A DNA stretch of 64,000 nt, taken from the NCBI GenBank assembly GCA_964017185.1, contig OZ024874.1, forward strand, positions 54,539,356 to 54,603,355, read 5' to 3'. This stretch comes from Rugalucina vietnamica (taxonomy: Eukaryota; Mollusca; Bivalvia; Lucinida; Lucinidae). This document shows, in pieces, positions 34,700-47,877 of the stretch (position 1 is its first letter; the number at the start of each line of letters is the position of its first letter). A program made the position numbers and the translations under genes. The notes beneath the pieces were generated by a model. The model saw only the letters and a program-made list of their open reading frames with translations. It had not been told where the DNA came from and searched no databases.

Positions 34700-35175
34700 T
34701 CACCATCGTCGGGCAGCTTTCTGAATCTTTTATTCATCATGGTGATTATCATGATTTGTTTGTTTGTCTTTGATGATTCATTGACTAATTAGAGATTCAC
34801 CACGAGGACCGAACAACAAACTAAATGTATTGAACCACTGCAGAAGATGAGGGTGAGGGTAGGGCCCTGTAAAATCGATTTAACCGCCCCCCCCCCCCCC
34901 CCAGTAATTTTATGTGAATAATCGTTCCAAGGCGATACTTCTGTTGTGGTTCTATTTGTTTTATGCTTTAGAGTTGAATTTTAGTGCTGTTTGAGCCTTA
35001 TGTACGTTGAGTGGCCGCCTATTGGGAAATAGCTGCTCACTCGGCTTATGATATGTTTCATAAGTATAAGTACATAATTGTCAATTTGGTTTTTTCCAAC
35101 TCTTGTTTTTGAAGTGAGATTTTTTCTGATTGCGCCTTTTCCTGATCATTGCCTGCGTGTACCTCTTTCCAAACT
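34700..35175 (-). repeat. Dispersed repeat H-1
   Basis: Reverse copy of the repeat at 54590-55100. Shared landmarks in order are GCTGCCCGACGATGG, CAATGAATCAT, the TCTAAT/CTAACTAGTC region, TCACCACGAGGACCGAA, a GGTTTTACAGG-type segment, AGTAATTTTA, ACAACAGAAGTATCGCC, CCTATTGGGAAATAGCTGCT and CTGATTGCGCCTTTTCCTGA. It has no long frame and no clear terminal repeats, so the class is unknown. Confidence 0.75.
34887..34902. repeat. Poly-C run of 16
   Basis: Inside H-1, at the place where copy H-3 has GCCCGCCAGTAAT on the matching strand, so it is a local expansion. Confidence 0.9.
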
Positions 35176-36929
35176 ATAATATGTCCTCCAACCAAAGTAA
35201 TAATTATACACATATTAACTAATTCATAAGTCAGAGGCAACTCATGCGGAACATAAAACATTCATGGGACACCATAACTTCACTAAGTCAGCTAAGTCAG
35301 CATTTTGTTGGAAACATAGTCTGGCTGTACCAGGTCGTCTCATATTTAACCACGCTACTGTAATATTATCAAAGTATATTAATACTGAGAGAGTGATGGA
35401 TTAATTTTTCGGCACAAAATTATAATCATCATCGACAACACTCCTGGAATTTCTCAGCTCAATGGGAGAGACGTTTGATTTCCCAAAGGTATCCCCTAAC
35501 TTTTAACAGGAACAAAAGCAAAAGATATACAAAATGATATATCAGAAAAGGTATTTTCTTCGAGAAACCTACTTTGTCTCAAAAGACAGTCGAAGCGGAA
35601 GAATACTGCCATTTTTCAAACGCCGTATTCTTCAAAACGCAACCAATTGGCCTTTTAGATAAAGAACCGTGACAACCTCATATTACCCAAAATTTGTCAC
35701 TGAATTAGTTTGATCATCAAGGGATTCGGAGGGATTTGGTTTAACTTCGGGGAAATTGGAAATGTGATAGAACTACAGGCCTAAAAGCGGAGGAATTGGA
35801 AGTTATTGTTCTCAGTTGCATTATGGGAAATCGTGCTTACACAGCGAATGATGACGCTCTTAATTGGTTTCGTCCCCAAGCTAGATTTAATCTTTATTTG
35901 GAAATTGGCGTTTTGAGAATTGGTTATAATTTCGGGAAAAAAATGTGTGATAGAATGTCTTTTTTCTAGACAAATACACTTTGTCAGTACATACCATGAT
36001 GTGGCTGAGTTGTGTGGGGGTCCCATTGTTTCGGACAATGTGAGCGATGATACGTATGAGAAACGTAGTGAAAGACCATCATAGAAAACACAAAAAGCCG
36101 TTTAAAGTCTCAACCATCTCCATACCTGCATATTATTAACAGCGATCTGCTCCTTTGCTCGATTTCAGCAAGCTTGTTGGCAAGGGAGGTGTCCTGCAAA
36201 ATTTTTGACCACCCAGTTAATTCTTTAGCAACTGTCCCAAGACGAATGTATTCCATCTATGTTGTCCGACGTTTGTATACTACGTGTTTTGCACGATTGC
36301 TTCCCTCTCTGAATAAAATTACCTGGCAGACAATCTAACTGTGAAGACTCTTGAACCTTGTTCTTTATGCGTATCTTCGCTGTTTCCAAACTGATCACTA
36401 GGTTGAGATTTTCTTTCAATTCTTGGGTTTTGTACTAGTTATATTTGTTAACTGGGTCTGGATTTTCTGTCCATTACTGAGTGTCTTTTCTTAACATTTG
36501 TTTTGGTTTCATCTTCAAAATCTTTTTTTTAAATTTCAAATACTCAGTTTGTCTCCTGCTTTGGGTACCATTCTAGTGAATAGAGCAATAACATTTTGGA
36601 GACTTTGTCCAATATATAAACAATTATTATTTTACTATACCTATAAAAGTCGTTTACCACCTTACTAGTCTTCCAGTGTCAGACACGCTATTGACGCTAA
36701 AGCGAGCAGAACCCATTAAACACGATGATTATCACTTTTTATACCCAAATATATCGTATATCTTTCTCCAAATATGACCAGAAAATAATACGCACGAAGA
36801 CGATTGAAAGGCGCGAAGAAATCCATTGTCTGTTTTATTGGCTGAGGTTTCATCAGATGAAAATTATTGAGAAAAATGATGATTTAAAAGATATTTTGGG
36901 AGCGGAAATGAATGTGGCGGGTCAGTGAT
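35176..36929. other. 1.75 kb without recognised features
   Basis: A few 64-85 codon frames on the minus strand (35781-36038, 36225-36419) have no recognisable motifs. Confidence 0.4.
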
Positions 36930-36933
36930 ATAT

Positions 36934-37168
36934 GAGCCGCGACGCGAGAAAACCGGTCTTCGGGGTTTCCGACCAGGTCCGACACAAACCGACCTGTACA
37001 AGCTCAGAAAAGAGCCAGAAGCTTGAAATTTCGGATTTAAGTAGAAGAGGAATTGTACTATCCGAGTAGCGAAAACAAAGGCGCTGATCAGCTTCGCGGT
37101 TACCGCGAAGCTGATCTGCGCCTTTGTTTTCGCCTAGGCAAAAATCCGGTTTTCTCACGATGCGGCTC
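36934..37168 (-). mobile_element. Hairpin element A-08
   Basis: A 235-bp reverse copy with ATAT duplications (36930-36933 and 37169-37172). AAAACCGG-type termini, inner stem CGCGG, fully paired. Very close to A-12 and A-07 in sequence. Confidence 0.93.
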
Positions 37169-37172
37169 ATAT

Positions 37173-39733
37173 TGAAATGAACAAAATGGAATACAATGCA
37201 GGACAATACAACATCGATGTGAAATGATAGAGGAGAGAAATGATGGAAAAAAGTCTTACTGCCAACCCAAATGTTCCAAGCGGACCTTATATCGTTATCA
37301 CTAACGAGACAGGATCAAAGTATTTTAGTTAAGGTGTGCCTTTCAAAAGTAAAGAACAATACACATTGCTAACACAGGTACATCCAGGCTGAAGTTTTGT
37401 CTCGCAGTCATGCAGGCTGGTTTGTCCGCCTCCAGTTTGACCCAATGATACGTGTATAACAGGTAATCTCCTTCAAATGAATCTTCGTGCATTTGTTTTT
37501 AAATTAACTGATCTAGACATTACTGGATCATGACCCGGCATCATATGTCTTAGGCTGATCTTCAGCAAATTCATCCCGTAGATCGTCATTTTATCTATTG
37601 GTAAGACCAATGGTTTCGATGTGGGCACTGTCACGTCCATCGCACTTGTTTTCGTACTCTTATAACGTCTCTTCACTTCTAGACTTTACTGAATTATTGC
37701 CATCCTATTATTTAGTCAAATTTTAAAGGATCTCTCCTTACCATTGCACTTTTACCCCTTTTGGACAGTGACACTACATGTATCATTGAAGCTACATGTA
37801 TTACGTACTCTTGAAGCCCCATCATATCTTTCGTGGGTACAATCTGTGAACACGTAATTACACAGTCTGGTTTCGCAAGTCATGAAACCAGATACTTTTC
37901 TTGCTGAAAACCTTTTTACAAATATCTGTAAATTAATGGCAGACCTGTGTTTTTGTATCGGGTTTTCTTGCTGCCGAGTGTATTATTTACTTAAGGTTAT
38001 CATTCATGTGCTATCGCTGTTTGAAAGCTGGGTACTGTTACATCACATTTCTTACGGATGCTTGCATTCAAAGTACTATAAGCCCGAGTCGTTTAGGTCC
38101 TGAATTTATTTCTATCATACTCATTATTTGTTGATTATTTTTTCTTTTCAATGTTCATTTTCACTTATGTTCTCCTATATTTTATTGTTAAATGTTGCGA
38201 CAATTTACTACTAAAGCAGATGGTTATATATTTCACTATTTGTGCTCGTCAGTGTTGAATGTTCTCTCATTATTCAAGTTATGTTTTAAACTTATCCCGT
38301 ATACTACATCCAGCTTTTTAGGACCATCATTTAATATTAAGGTAAAGCGATTCAAGATGAGTACATGCCGTACATGTTTCCATACCTTTTTTAGTTTCTC
38401 ATAAATTCTAACAAATTAGGCTGTGTCATAATTTGTGGCCAAATGTTCATTGGGCCACTGAACTGTTGCCCAGTGATTTGACTTATTCGATCATAATTAT
38501 TGAAAGATTCATCACAATATCAATTGGTCAAATGCATCAAAACCTTGTTAACCTTGTTAAGGTTTGAAAGATAGGCTCAGTCGGTTATCAATTTATTTGG
38601 TAATTAGGTAAAACAAGATGTTTTATGTATTTTCACAAACCCAATCTCAAAAATGAAGCTTTATGCAAGCGATGTACAAGAAAAGTCAACTCTGGCGGTC
38701 GTGTTCTGTTACGAATCAGTTTGTGCAGATAAAGGGGACTAGAAAGGCCACAGCAATAAGCGCATAACAGACAAATCACATTCATGAGGTTTACACATGA
38801 ACGCATGTTGCTTCCACAGCCTTGCATATTCGGATGCCACATACTCTACTTTTAGACCATCTATTAGTCGAACGAATCGTTTCTATTCTTATCCGATCGT
38901 TAATGTCACACGGCGGTTTGCATATTCATTATGATATTTCAAACAGACATGTTCGGACGAAAATGTAAATCGAACCTACATGTTTGTTATGAAAATTTTC
39001 ATCTAATTTAGCTCCATATCAGTGAAAAATTTTGACGGTCTCGCTTCAGATAACTTGAATACAGAGACATTCTCATTGCGATAGATTCACCTATAAGCAT
39101 GGTCTCAAGAAAAGCTGTTCCCTCGATTTTCGATCAGGCTATTGTCAAGTCCGCCTGGACAACTACATCTATAAGCTAGTCAGGAGCTTGGGTAAAGGCT
39201 TTTAAAAAGCACCATACTGTATATCCAGCGTACAACACAAGCAATAGCCCGGCTGCATAAAATGTTCTCGCAGATCGGTCTTAACTTGACAATGAACCCT
39301 TAAACATATTTTCTCTACACAATGTTCAGTTTTGATACTATCAGATTTGAATTAAAACTCACGCTTTATAACTTTCAACGGTAATAAGTCGGTGGTGGGA
39401 TTTATATCGATAGCAGTTTATTTATCCATCCACTGGTATAAAATTAAATTGCTTCAAAAATTAATCTGAAAGCAATAAAATGAAATAATAAAGGTTATAT
39501 ACAAGATGTGAATATTAACTATCTCCAAAATCTGAATGACTCTCAATTTCTTGCTCCTTGATTCTTTGATATACTACTATCATTACGAATTGCTTTTTCT
39601 TCCTGACGGTTTGCTTTTACAAATGTAGCTCTGTTCCAAAACGTGTTGAAATGATTATCACTTACGTTCAAGTATTTCTTCATCGAAGTGTTGGTCAGTA
39701 TGCCCGTTTTCATCTACCTCTTGGTCCAACGAT
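37173..39733. other. 2.6 kb without recognised features
   Basis: AT-rich. Frames up to about 73 codons; none recognised. No shared repeats seen. Confidence 0.4.
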
Positions 39734-39737
39734 ATAT

Positions 39738-39921
39738 GAGCCGCGTCAAGAGAAAACAAACATTTTGCATGTGCGAAAACGAAGGCGCATATCAGCTTCG
39801 CAGTCACTGCGCATTGGTTTCGCTACACAGATAGTACAATAATCCAAAATTTCCAGCGTCTAGCCATCATCTGTGTTTGCACAGCTCGGTTTGTGCAGGA
39901 CCTGTGCAGAAACCACATTGG
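39738..39921 (+). mobile_element. Hairpin element A-09, truncated and decayed
   Basis: Left end GAGCCGCGTCAAGAG and the first hairpin arm are present. The right arm is eroded (ACTGCGCATTGGTTTCGC) and the last 30 or so bases, including GGCGGCTC, are missing. The sequence stops matching after AACCACATTGG. Confidence 0.75.
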
Positions 39922-40012
39922 ACACATGTAACATGTTCTATATCATTTTATACGTTACAATACCTATCACGGTCAATCGCCCTCGGGTCCACTGGACTTA
40001 TGACGTCTATCA

Positions 40013-40145
40013 AACGAGTACCCTCAATCTATGTTTTGGACCAAAGATAAGAAGAATATGTATACCCCTGCATACCCCAGTTTTACTATGCAAAAATGTG
40101 GTTTAAGAGGGTATTCAATGCACGGACGGACATGTTTTCCTGACG
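40013..40145 (-). mobile_element. Hairpin element B-08, half copy
   Basis: Starts inside the hairpin (ACGAGTACCCTCAATCTATG) and runs to the CATGTTTTCCTGACG end. The outer half, with the CATTACG end and one hairpin arm, is missing. This is the opposite half to that kept in B-07. Confidence 0.78.
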
Positions 40146-41373
40146 GTATTCCTTTATGTTTGTATATAGAGCATTTGTCTGAAGCTAGAAACGACACAGT
40201 AGAACATGATCTGGGATTCATTTACAAAATTGTTTACAAAGCTAGCGCTCTAACAGGTTTTGTATTGCCATACAGTGGTATTAACAATGGTGGTGTTATG
40301 TTGCGTGTCTTCTCTATTATTTGCAGTGATTTATTTTACCTTTAACATCGCCGCACTTTTAGGTATTGTGGGTAAATGATCATTTTTTACATCATATATA
40401 AAGTGCGCTGTTCTGACTTGGCAGTTTTTAATCTTGTCTATAAGAATGTCTTTTATTACATCATTTTTACTTGTGTCCATTTTGTTAGAACCCGGTTTAA
40501 CGTATCCCTTAGCATCTGCTTTGCGGAATTCAGTTGCTTTATTTGTCGATCAGGCAACTGATTGACCACCTTTTTACCATTTTTACTGATTGACCACCTT
40601 TTTACCATTTATACATTTATACCTGAGGTTTTAAGGTGGAACGCTGCTTCTGATTGTACCTGTTCATGTTCGTTGGGTTTTTACCTTTTCTTTTTATCTA
40701 CCCAAGTCGGTCCTTTCTGTTTTTGGCCATAAACATTGTTCTTACAATATGAATTGCCTTTACGTAAGATATAGTAGTGCATGACATATGTGCTGCCTTT
40801 AAACATATCTGCGTATCAATTTAATAGTTTCAGTATCAATAATTCTAAAGCAGTATATTGGAATTATGAAGTAAGCTTTGGGCTTTGCGTTTAGCAGGTA
40901 GTTGTCGACGTGTGTTTATTTTTTGTTTTACCCTTGTTGTAGCTTTGGTACTGAAGTTAGCAGCTCCTGGTAGCTTTGTGTTTAATCTACCTTTGTTTTA
41001 CCTTTGATGAATCTGCAGTCAGTTTTCACAAATACCATCAACGTTTACTCTTCGGAGTCACTAATTTATGATGAGTCTCTGCAAGTGTATTCATATTACC
41101 GTTTGTTTGACTTTAACCGTCATTAAAAGAAGTTTAAATAAATGTTCGTTTATTTACTCTTTCTGTCATAAAGTAAATCCCTAAAACACATATACCGTTT
41201 AAGAAGCAGTTTGTTATTTACAAAACACTCTGTTGGGTTTGGATTTACTTCGATGGAATACCTTGTATAACCGTACATTTGCCAGTTGAAACTCATGACA
41301 TTTCTGACAGCACATCTACCTCTTGTCGAATCTTCTTGTCGAATTTGAGTTCCCTATAAGAAATCCATGGCAC
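40146..41373. other. 1.2 kb without recognised features
   Basis: Contains a short direct repeat of CTGATTGACCACCTTTTTAC at about 40559 and 40586. No gene recognised. Confidence 0.4.
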
Positions 41374-41377
41374 ATTT

Positions 41378-41603
41378 GAGCCGCCTCGTGGGAAAACAAA
41401 CAATGTGTTTCCGAACAGGTCTGACACAAACCGGACTGTACAGTCACAGAAGATGGTTAGAGGCTGGAAATTTTGGATTTAGAAATTAGAAGAATTGTAC
41501 TATCCGAGTAGCGAGAACAAAGGCGCTGATCAGCTTCGCAGTTACTGCGAAGCTGATCTGCGCCTTTGTTTTCGCATATGCAGGTTGTTGGTTTTCCCAT
41601 TTG
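41378..41603 (-). mobile_element. Hairpin element A-10, right end lost
   Basis: Reverse copy with a GAGCCGCCTCGTGGGAAAAC left end preceded by ATTT. The inner stem is CGCAG / CTGCG, fully paired. The right terminus ends at GGTTTTCCCATTTG without the GCGGCTC terminus. Confidence 0.82.
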
Positions 41604-42847
41604 TTTCAGTATGGCATTGGCTCTTGCATTTATAAGGAAATCAAGAGCTTTAAATCGGCAATAGCAAGATAGCAATTTTTGCTTCAATGATAAATGTAAC
41701 GTACCTACACACAAAAGTTTTATACGTTCTAGAGTGTCAATAAATGCCATCGAAACAGTCGTCACTAAATCTTTTAAACAACTATTCGGGCTAGATCTCT
41801 ATTTTATTTCACCATATCTTCAAAGAAAAAACAAAAGTTTATCCCCACTTGTTCTACAATACAGTCTTTATGTACCGCACTTTTCAAAACCACCCACAGC
41901 AAATAACGACTTGAAGCACAACTGTTCCTTTTATACCTCTTATAGTCTTTTATTGAGCTTCTAAACTGCTCAAAAGTTTGTTCAACGATCTCAAGTGGTT
42001 TATCTTTATGTCTCGGGTATACTTCAGGGATTGATACTGGGTCTTCAGTCAATTCTGTTTTGACGAAACAAATTTATGCCAAGGATACAATAATGTGATT
42101 ATGATGTTTGTTTTCAATATTAACCGTTATAATGCTTCGTATATTACGTATGGTTTTGCGGTGAAAACGTTTTAAAACTTGACATATTAGCATTTTCGTT
42201 GTATATGTGATTCTGGTCTAGGCTTGGTTGTCTTTACTTTGGTGATTATATATCAGTATTGTTCTGATCTTGCATTTTTACTTCCTGATTTGCCCATCCT
42301 GTCACTGCACTGCTGTTTTATTTTCGTTTTCATAGCAAAAATAGGATCAATTTTTGTCGTAAAAATTTTATTGTTTAACCATAAAATTTCATACCTTTAT
42401 ATGTCATTGTACTGATGTAAAGCTTACAATAATTTTGACAGGTCAGAAACATTTAAGGTCCGAAAAACAAAATGATAAATCACCATAAACGGTAGGAACA
42501 GTTATTATCCGCCCTTCCTTATAATAAAACTTTGTTAGATATTGCTTCGTTTGATTCTTGCACGTAACCACACTCTCGTTGTCTAACTTTTTGTTTCAAA
42601 AATAAATCCTGCCTATTAAACTGCATTTTCCTCTTCTACCGGAGCCACAACATGGACTCGTAGCGCTTAGCCAAGTCAGCATCATTATTTTGCAACAGTA
42701 TGGTTAGGTTGGCACTCTGACTCTGTAGTATTGCTTGACTAGTAACCAAAGTGAATTATTTGCATTAGGGACCGTTGAAACGATTCAAAGGCGGTATTTC
42801 TATTGATAATTGTTCTGTGTTTAGTTTTGGATGGTGGAATCCCCATC
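41604..42847. other. 1.2 kb without recognised features
   Basis: AT-rich. Open frames of 63-82 codons on both strands without motifs. Confidence 0.4.
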
Positions 42848-42851
42848 ATTT

Positions 42852-43086
42852 GAGCCGCATCGTGAGAAAACCGGATTTTTGCCTAGGCGAAAACAAAGGC
42901 GCAGATCAGCTTCGCGGTAACCGCGAAGCTGATCAGCGCCTTTGTTTTCGCTACTCGGATAGTACAATTCCTCTTCTACTTAAATCCGAAATTTCAAGCT
43001 TCTAGCCCGCTTCTGTGACTGTACAGGTCGGTTTGTGTCTGACCTGGTCGGAAACCCCGAAGACCGGTTTTCTCACGTCGCGGCTC
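42852..43086 (+). mobile_element. Hairpin element A-11
   Basis: Intact 235-bp copy with ATTT duplications at 42848-42851 and 43087-43090. Close in sequence to A-02. Inner stem CGCGG, fully paired. AAAACCGG-type termini. Confidence 0.93.
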
Positions 43087-43090
43087 ATTT

Positions 43091-44666
43091 GAGTCTGTGC
43101 CAGTGAATAACTTTAAATCATCGGCGTTTCAATAGATTGTTACTGTATTCTGTCCTATGTTTCATTAGTGATTCCGAAATCGTGTCTCTTGTTGGTCATT
43201 GTTTGAATCATAATTATGTTCTAGTCATATTGTCACAGTTTTCTTGTGCTCTTTAAACGTTTGTACAAAGCATGCCTGTAGATGTAAATTCATCGCTGCA
43301 ATACTGGTAAGGCTTTCACTTTGACTCTCGCGTTCTAAGGCATTCCGCTCTATCTCATAATTGTTATCAAGTATCTCTGGAAAAGGCATTTATTGTTATT
43401 AATCAGGATCGTTTTCATAGTTCTTGAATACTGTTTGTTTGATTAACTACTATAACTCTTTTATTGCCACCGTTCCCCACTTTTACTACCGCTTCTTTTT
43501 TAGTTTTTATAATTTAACGTCAAGACACAAAAAAACGTTAAGTTGAGCCCGACGTCTGACAACCGTCAGTTAATTTTTCATTGTGCTCTAAAATATTTCC
43601 TTTTTTGTGAGAAATTTAATTATCCGACATATTTTCAATCATTGAAAACCTACAAAAAATCATGAGTTAAGTCACGAGAAGACCTTGCTTTTAATTGCGA
43701 TCAACAGAGGCATAGATTAACTGCACATCCATGCTCTCTAAATATGCTATTGGAGTTCGGCTTTCTGTTTAAAGTGGTGGTTGGCCGGGTGGAAACGTTT
43801 AAAACTTTGAAACCCGAAAGCGCAACTTATAACATAGTATGTACCTTGACATTTCAAAAGTGCTAAAACTCAGTAAAGTCCCTAGAACGAGTTTTTCTCT
43901 TGACATGGCCCATGCGTTTCAGGTTGTTCTAACCCGTAACTGTCACTTTGTTTTATCACGTGGTTTTCAATACTGAACCAGTGGACTACAGCAGGCTTAG
44001 TAGGTGTGAGAAAGAGTAATCTCGCCCTGCCCAAGGCAAGGCGGTGAGATAATTGAGTTCATTACGCCTGTCATCAAGTTATAACGTAATGACGTTGAAG
44101 GCGGTAAATCACCGATAGCGTAACAAATCAAGAACAATTTGTCACATCATTAAGAATCTTTCAAATGCTCTATTGTTTATAAACCGTCAAGACGTAATGT
44201 ACGCGGCCAGATTAAAAGAAGGGAATGGACACCTGATCATCACCGCTGTCGTAGCGCAGCCGTTTGCTCGTTTTTTCTTCTGTTTGCTTTCATGTTTCCT
44301 CACTTAAAACGTAAGACAAACACTATTTGCAACCAACACAGAGGGTCATTGATGTACAGAATAGTGTATCTCGCAGATGAAAACTATACAAGCAATCGCA
44401 TGACGTTGATTCGGCAATTTCGTCAACGTACGGCATTTTCAATTAAGAAGGGCTGCAAGGTGGGTTTCCTCACCAGTACAGACCCCATGAAAGAAGACAA
44501 GTATTATTGGTTCATATATTCTACATGGATCTAGAGCTGGTTGCACATTCTCACTGTCAGCTCATTTGCTTTTTTGCACGTTGACGCTGGTATGGTAGTC
44601 GGCAATAAGACATGTGCATTCACCTCTAGTTTTAACCACACCATGCAATTGCAAGACATTAACCTT
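43091..44666. other. 1.6 kb without recognised features
   Basis: An 80-codon plus-strand frame at 44292-44534 starts with MFPHLKRKTNT and matches nothing I know. The rest is AT-rich. Confidence 0.35.
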
Positions 44667-44670
44667 ATTT

Positions 44671-44905
44671 GAGCCGCGACGCGAGAAAACCGGTCTTCGG
44701 GATTTCCGACCAGGTCCGACACAAACCGGGCTGTACAAGCTCAGAAGCAGGCTAGAAGCTTGAAATTTCGGATTTAAGAAGAAGAGAATTTGTACTATCC
44801 GTGTAGCGAAAACAAAGGCGCTGATCAGCTTCGCGGTTACCGCGAAGCTGATCTGCGCCTTTGTTTTCGCCTAGGCAAAAATCCGGTTTTCTCACGATGC
44901 GGCTC
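44671..44905 (-). mobile_element. Hairpin element A-12
   Basis: Intact 235-bp reverse copy with ATTT duplications (44667-44670 and 44906-44909). Inner stem CGCGG, fully paired. AAAACCGG-type termini. Confidence 0.93.
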
Positions 44906-44909
44906 ATTT

Positions 44910-45249
44910 GTAACTAGTCAGTATAATGATCTTATAATGCATTCATATATTTATTTATCCATCATAACCTAGTGGTTACCATTATATCATAAAATATGCA
45001 GGGCTAAAATCAAGCCTTATCATTACAAAATTGTTTTCGTGCTATACATAAGTGAAAGATAACCCACACCTTCAGGTCCACATCTTAAATGTTCGTTGCA
45101 CAAATCGTTCAATACATTCTGTTATTATTCCAAAATGAGAATAGCCAGTCTCTGTGTCTGCATTGCATTGGTAGGGCATTGCCTTTAAAGACGATACTTC
45201 AAAGTAATTGTTTCCTCGTTACAAAGTTCAAGGTTATTGTTTTTCTCAT
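44910..45249. other. No recognised features
   Basis: AT-rich spacer leading into the purine-rich tract. Confidence 0.4.
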
Positions 45250-45740
45250 TTTTCATTAAATAAGGAGGCAAGCGAAAGCAAGAAATACATATTGTGAAGA
45301 AGACAGACAAGCAGATACACGCATGCTGAAAGACGGACAGTCAGACTGACTGTCACGGAGGGTTGCGCGAACGCAGGTACATGGTGCGTACAAGTGTGTT
45401 CGGTTAGAAGAATATTTTGGCAAGAACATGGTCAGATGGAAAGGCAGCCAGACGACCAGGACGGGAGGCGTAGCTTGTATGTGGGCACACAAGCGGGTAC
45501 GGTTTTAGGACAGCAAACCTGCTGGTAAACAGACGAACTGAAGGTACATGTAACAAGGATATCTTTCATGCGGGTAAGCAGACGGGCATGGAGTAAGGTA
45601 CAATGGGCAAACGGACAGACAAACACGAAGGTTGTTGATCGGACAGGCAGACAGGCAGACCAGTATGAAGGCACGCACGCAGTCAGACAGTCAGTCTGGC
45701 AGTCCTGCATGCTAGCAGGCATGTATAGAAGCGATTAATA

Positions 45741-45798
45741 CGCCGGTGTGGAGCCTTGTGGCCAGTTAACGCCGGTGTGGAGCCTTGCGGCCAGTTAT
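45741..45798. repeat. Tandem duplication of a 29-bp unit
   Basis: Two adjacent copies of a unit starting CGCCGGTGTGGAGCCTTG and ending GGCCAGTTA. They differ only in the T/C of TTGYGGCC and the last base. Confidence 0.92.
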
Positions 45799-46139
45799 TG
45801 AGCCCACGGACAGGTAGAGAGCCAGGCGGGAAGACAGTGCGTCGGACAGGTGGGCGGGTAGGTATGAAGGCGGTAGCGCTGGCAGTCTGGTAGCGGGCAG
45901 TTAGGAGGCCGGGTGGGTGAGCGGTCAGGCAGACCAGAAAGCAAGTCGGATTTGGGTGGGCAGGCAAACAGACAGGGTACCGTGGCGGGGCTAGTGGCGG
46001 GATGTCTGCCTGGCAGTCATTGTGGGTAGAAAGATGCAGGCTAGGGTCAGATGGACAAGTAGAGAGGTAAACAGGCCTGTATCGGCGATCAGACAGACTG
46101 GCAAGCATGTATGGAGAAACTTGAAGGTAAAAGTAGGCA

Positions 46140-46340
46140 AAGATCATGTAACGGCGCAATCAGAAAGAAATTCCCACTCCAAAATCCGAGGTGGGAAAAA
46201 TTTGACAATCAGGTACTCATATAGTAGGCCGAGTGAGCAGCTAATTCCCAATAGGCGGACACTCAGTTACTCGGACTTATCTAAAATATGAAAATGAACA
46301 TTAGGTGCAGACAGCACAAAATTCAACACCACAACAGAAG
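46140..46340 (+). repeat. Dispersed repeat H-2, partial
   Basis: Matches H-3 from GGCGCAATCAGAAA through CCCACTCCAAAA, CCGAGGTGGGAAAAA, AGCAGCTAATTCCCAATAGG and CACCACAACAGAAGT, then stops. It is embedded in the degenerate purine-rich tract. Confidence 0.75.
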
Positions 46341-46720
46341 TTTCGCATTGGAGGCTGGATGTCAAACAGGTATTGAGTTAGGGTGGCAGGTATACAACCC
46401 GGTACAGAGGTGAGCAAGCAGTAGATGCTGATCAGCTGGCTAACTGTCACTCCGCCCCACTTCGGTACCTCGTTCCACTTCCCTGACATGGAGAGGTTTA
46501 ACGGAATACCGATGGAAATATTCCGTATAAGCAGGCAGATAATAGGCTGACAGACAGGGGAATCCCAGGGTAGTGTGGAACCTGCTGGCTGGTATGAAGG
46601 TTGTCATGCAGGTAGCCTGGTACGAAAGTGTGCGCGTAAGCAAATAGGAATGCAATCAAGAGGAGTTTTAGTCATCCGGGTGGGCGGGTGAACGGGCGTG
46701 CGTGCGGGCGAGTAGACATG

Positions 46721-47877
46721 CGTGTTACGGTACTGTAACTACAAAGGGTCCTCAAAGTTTACCTCAAAACGTATATCTAGCCAATGGCCCTGGCAGTTGT
46801 TTATGCAGAATATATGCATGGATTAAGCTGCAATTTGCTTAATTAATATGTCGTAATAACTAACGCATTCATCAATCCCAAATCAGCCTATTGACCTAAG
46901 ATAATTTTACGAGCTTCATCTTATTTGGCAACACAATCAGTCAAAGTCTAACCAATAAAAGGTGCATGCAGCGGCGGCATCATCTCGTGAAAAAACGCCC
47001 ATAGTCATTGATTATCTACAAACAAAAGCTGTTGTATAAAACAGGTACACCCATGAAAACACATTTGTCTAGTTTTTAAAGTCATACTTCAAATTGTGAC
47101 ATTCAAATGTCATAATAACTAAAATACATTCTATCATACTGTACGAGGAAATGCGAAATTACATATATGTTATGTAATGATTACAACGTCGCTGCGACCG
47201 GTTACTTCGGGACATGTGATATGTGAAAATCAACTTTTGGAACACGGGAAAAAGTCGCACGTGCGCCTTAAGAGTCTGAAAATGCATTTTTGTGGGTTCG
47301 ATATTTATAATGCAATATGCTCTCAAATTCCTGTTAATTATTCTTTGTAGGCTATACAAGGCAGTTCTGGAATAGTTCGGTCTTGATAGTCCAAGCTATT
47401 TATTTTATCTTGAACAAGCTTTATTGTCACATGCTAATCAAGGCTAAATGTGATTTAGTTTTCTATAAATGATGTGTTCTTAATGCATTTAGTTCCGAGT
47501 TGAAATTTGGTAACGATTTGTTTTAAATCTATTAGACAATACTTCATGCATACAAGAAGAGATGATTATGCGCCGCACCACGAGCCATAATACATCCTTC
47601 TGTGGGTACAGAAATGAAGGAACTTGATTTGCAAGATTGTTTAAACAACCGCTTTCTTCAAAGACGTTGGTCCAAACGTACGTACACGCAGTCCAAAGTC
47701 CGTTGTATGCAAAGCATTGGAGTGGAATGGAGTCATGTACATTTTCTCAGTTTTTGTATTTGTAAAGTCTGAAACAGGTCAAGGCTAGTTGCATTCTAGA
47801 TCTTATTGCGTCTGTTCGTTTTAACTGACCAATATAACTGACATTTCTATTGCCTTGCACATTGCGTTTATTGTCAG
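46721..47877. other. 1.2 kb without recognised features
   Basis: No repeat or gene recognised up to the LINE fragment. Confidence 0.4.

Larger units (their letters stand above)
45250..46720. repeat. Degenerate CAGG/CAGA-like tract of about 1.4 kb
   Basis: On the plus strand the words CAGG, CAGA, GCAGG, GACAG and TATGAAGG recur at irregular 4-base multiples, for example GGACAGGCAGACAGGCAGAC near 45639. The tract is G-rich on the plus strand, unlike its AT-rich surroundings. It reads as Cys/Pro/Leu-rich open frames on the minus strand (up to 158 codons, 45683-46159), which I take as shadows. Repeat H-2 interrupts it at 46140-46340. Confidence 0.7.

Noticed and set aside
45683-46159. A 158-codon Pro/Thr/Leu-rich minus-strand protein
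   Set aside because: It lies in the degenerate purine-rich tract, has no recognisable domain and overlaps other open frames in the same tract. It is kept only as a question in the findings.
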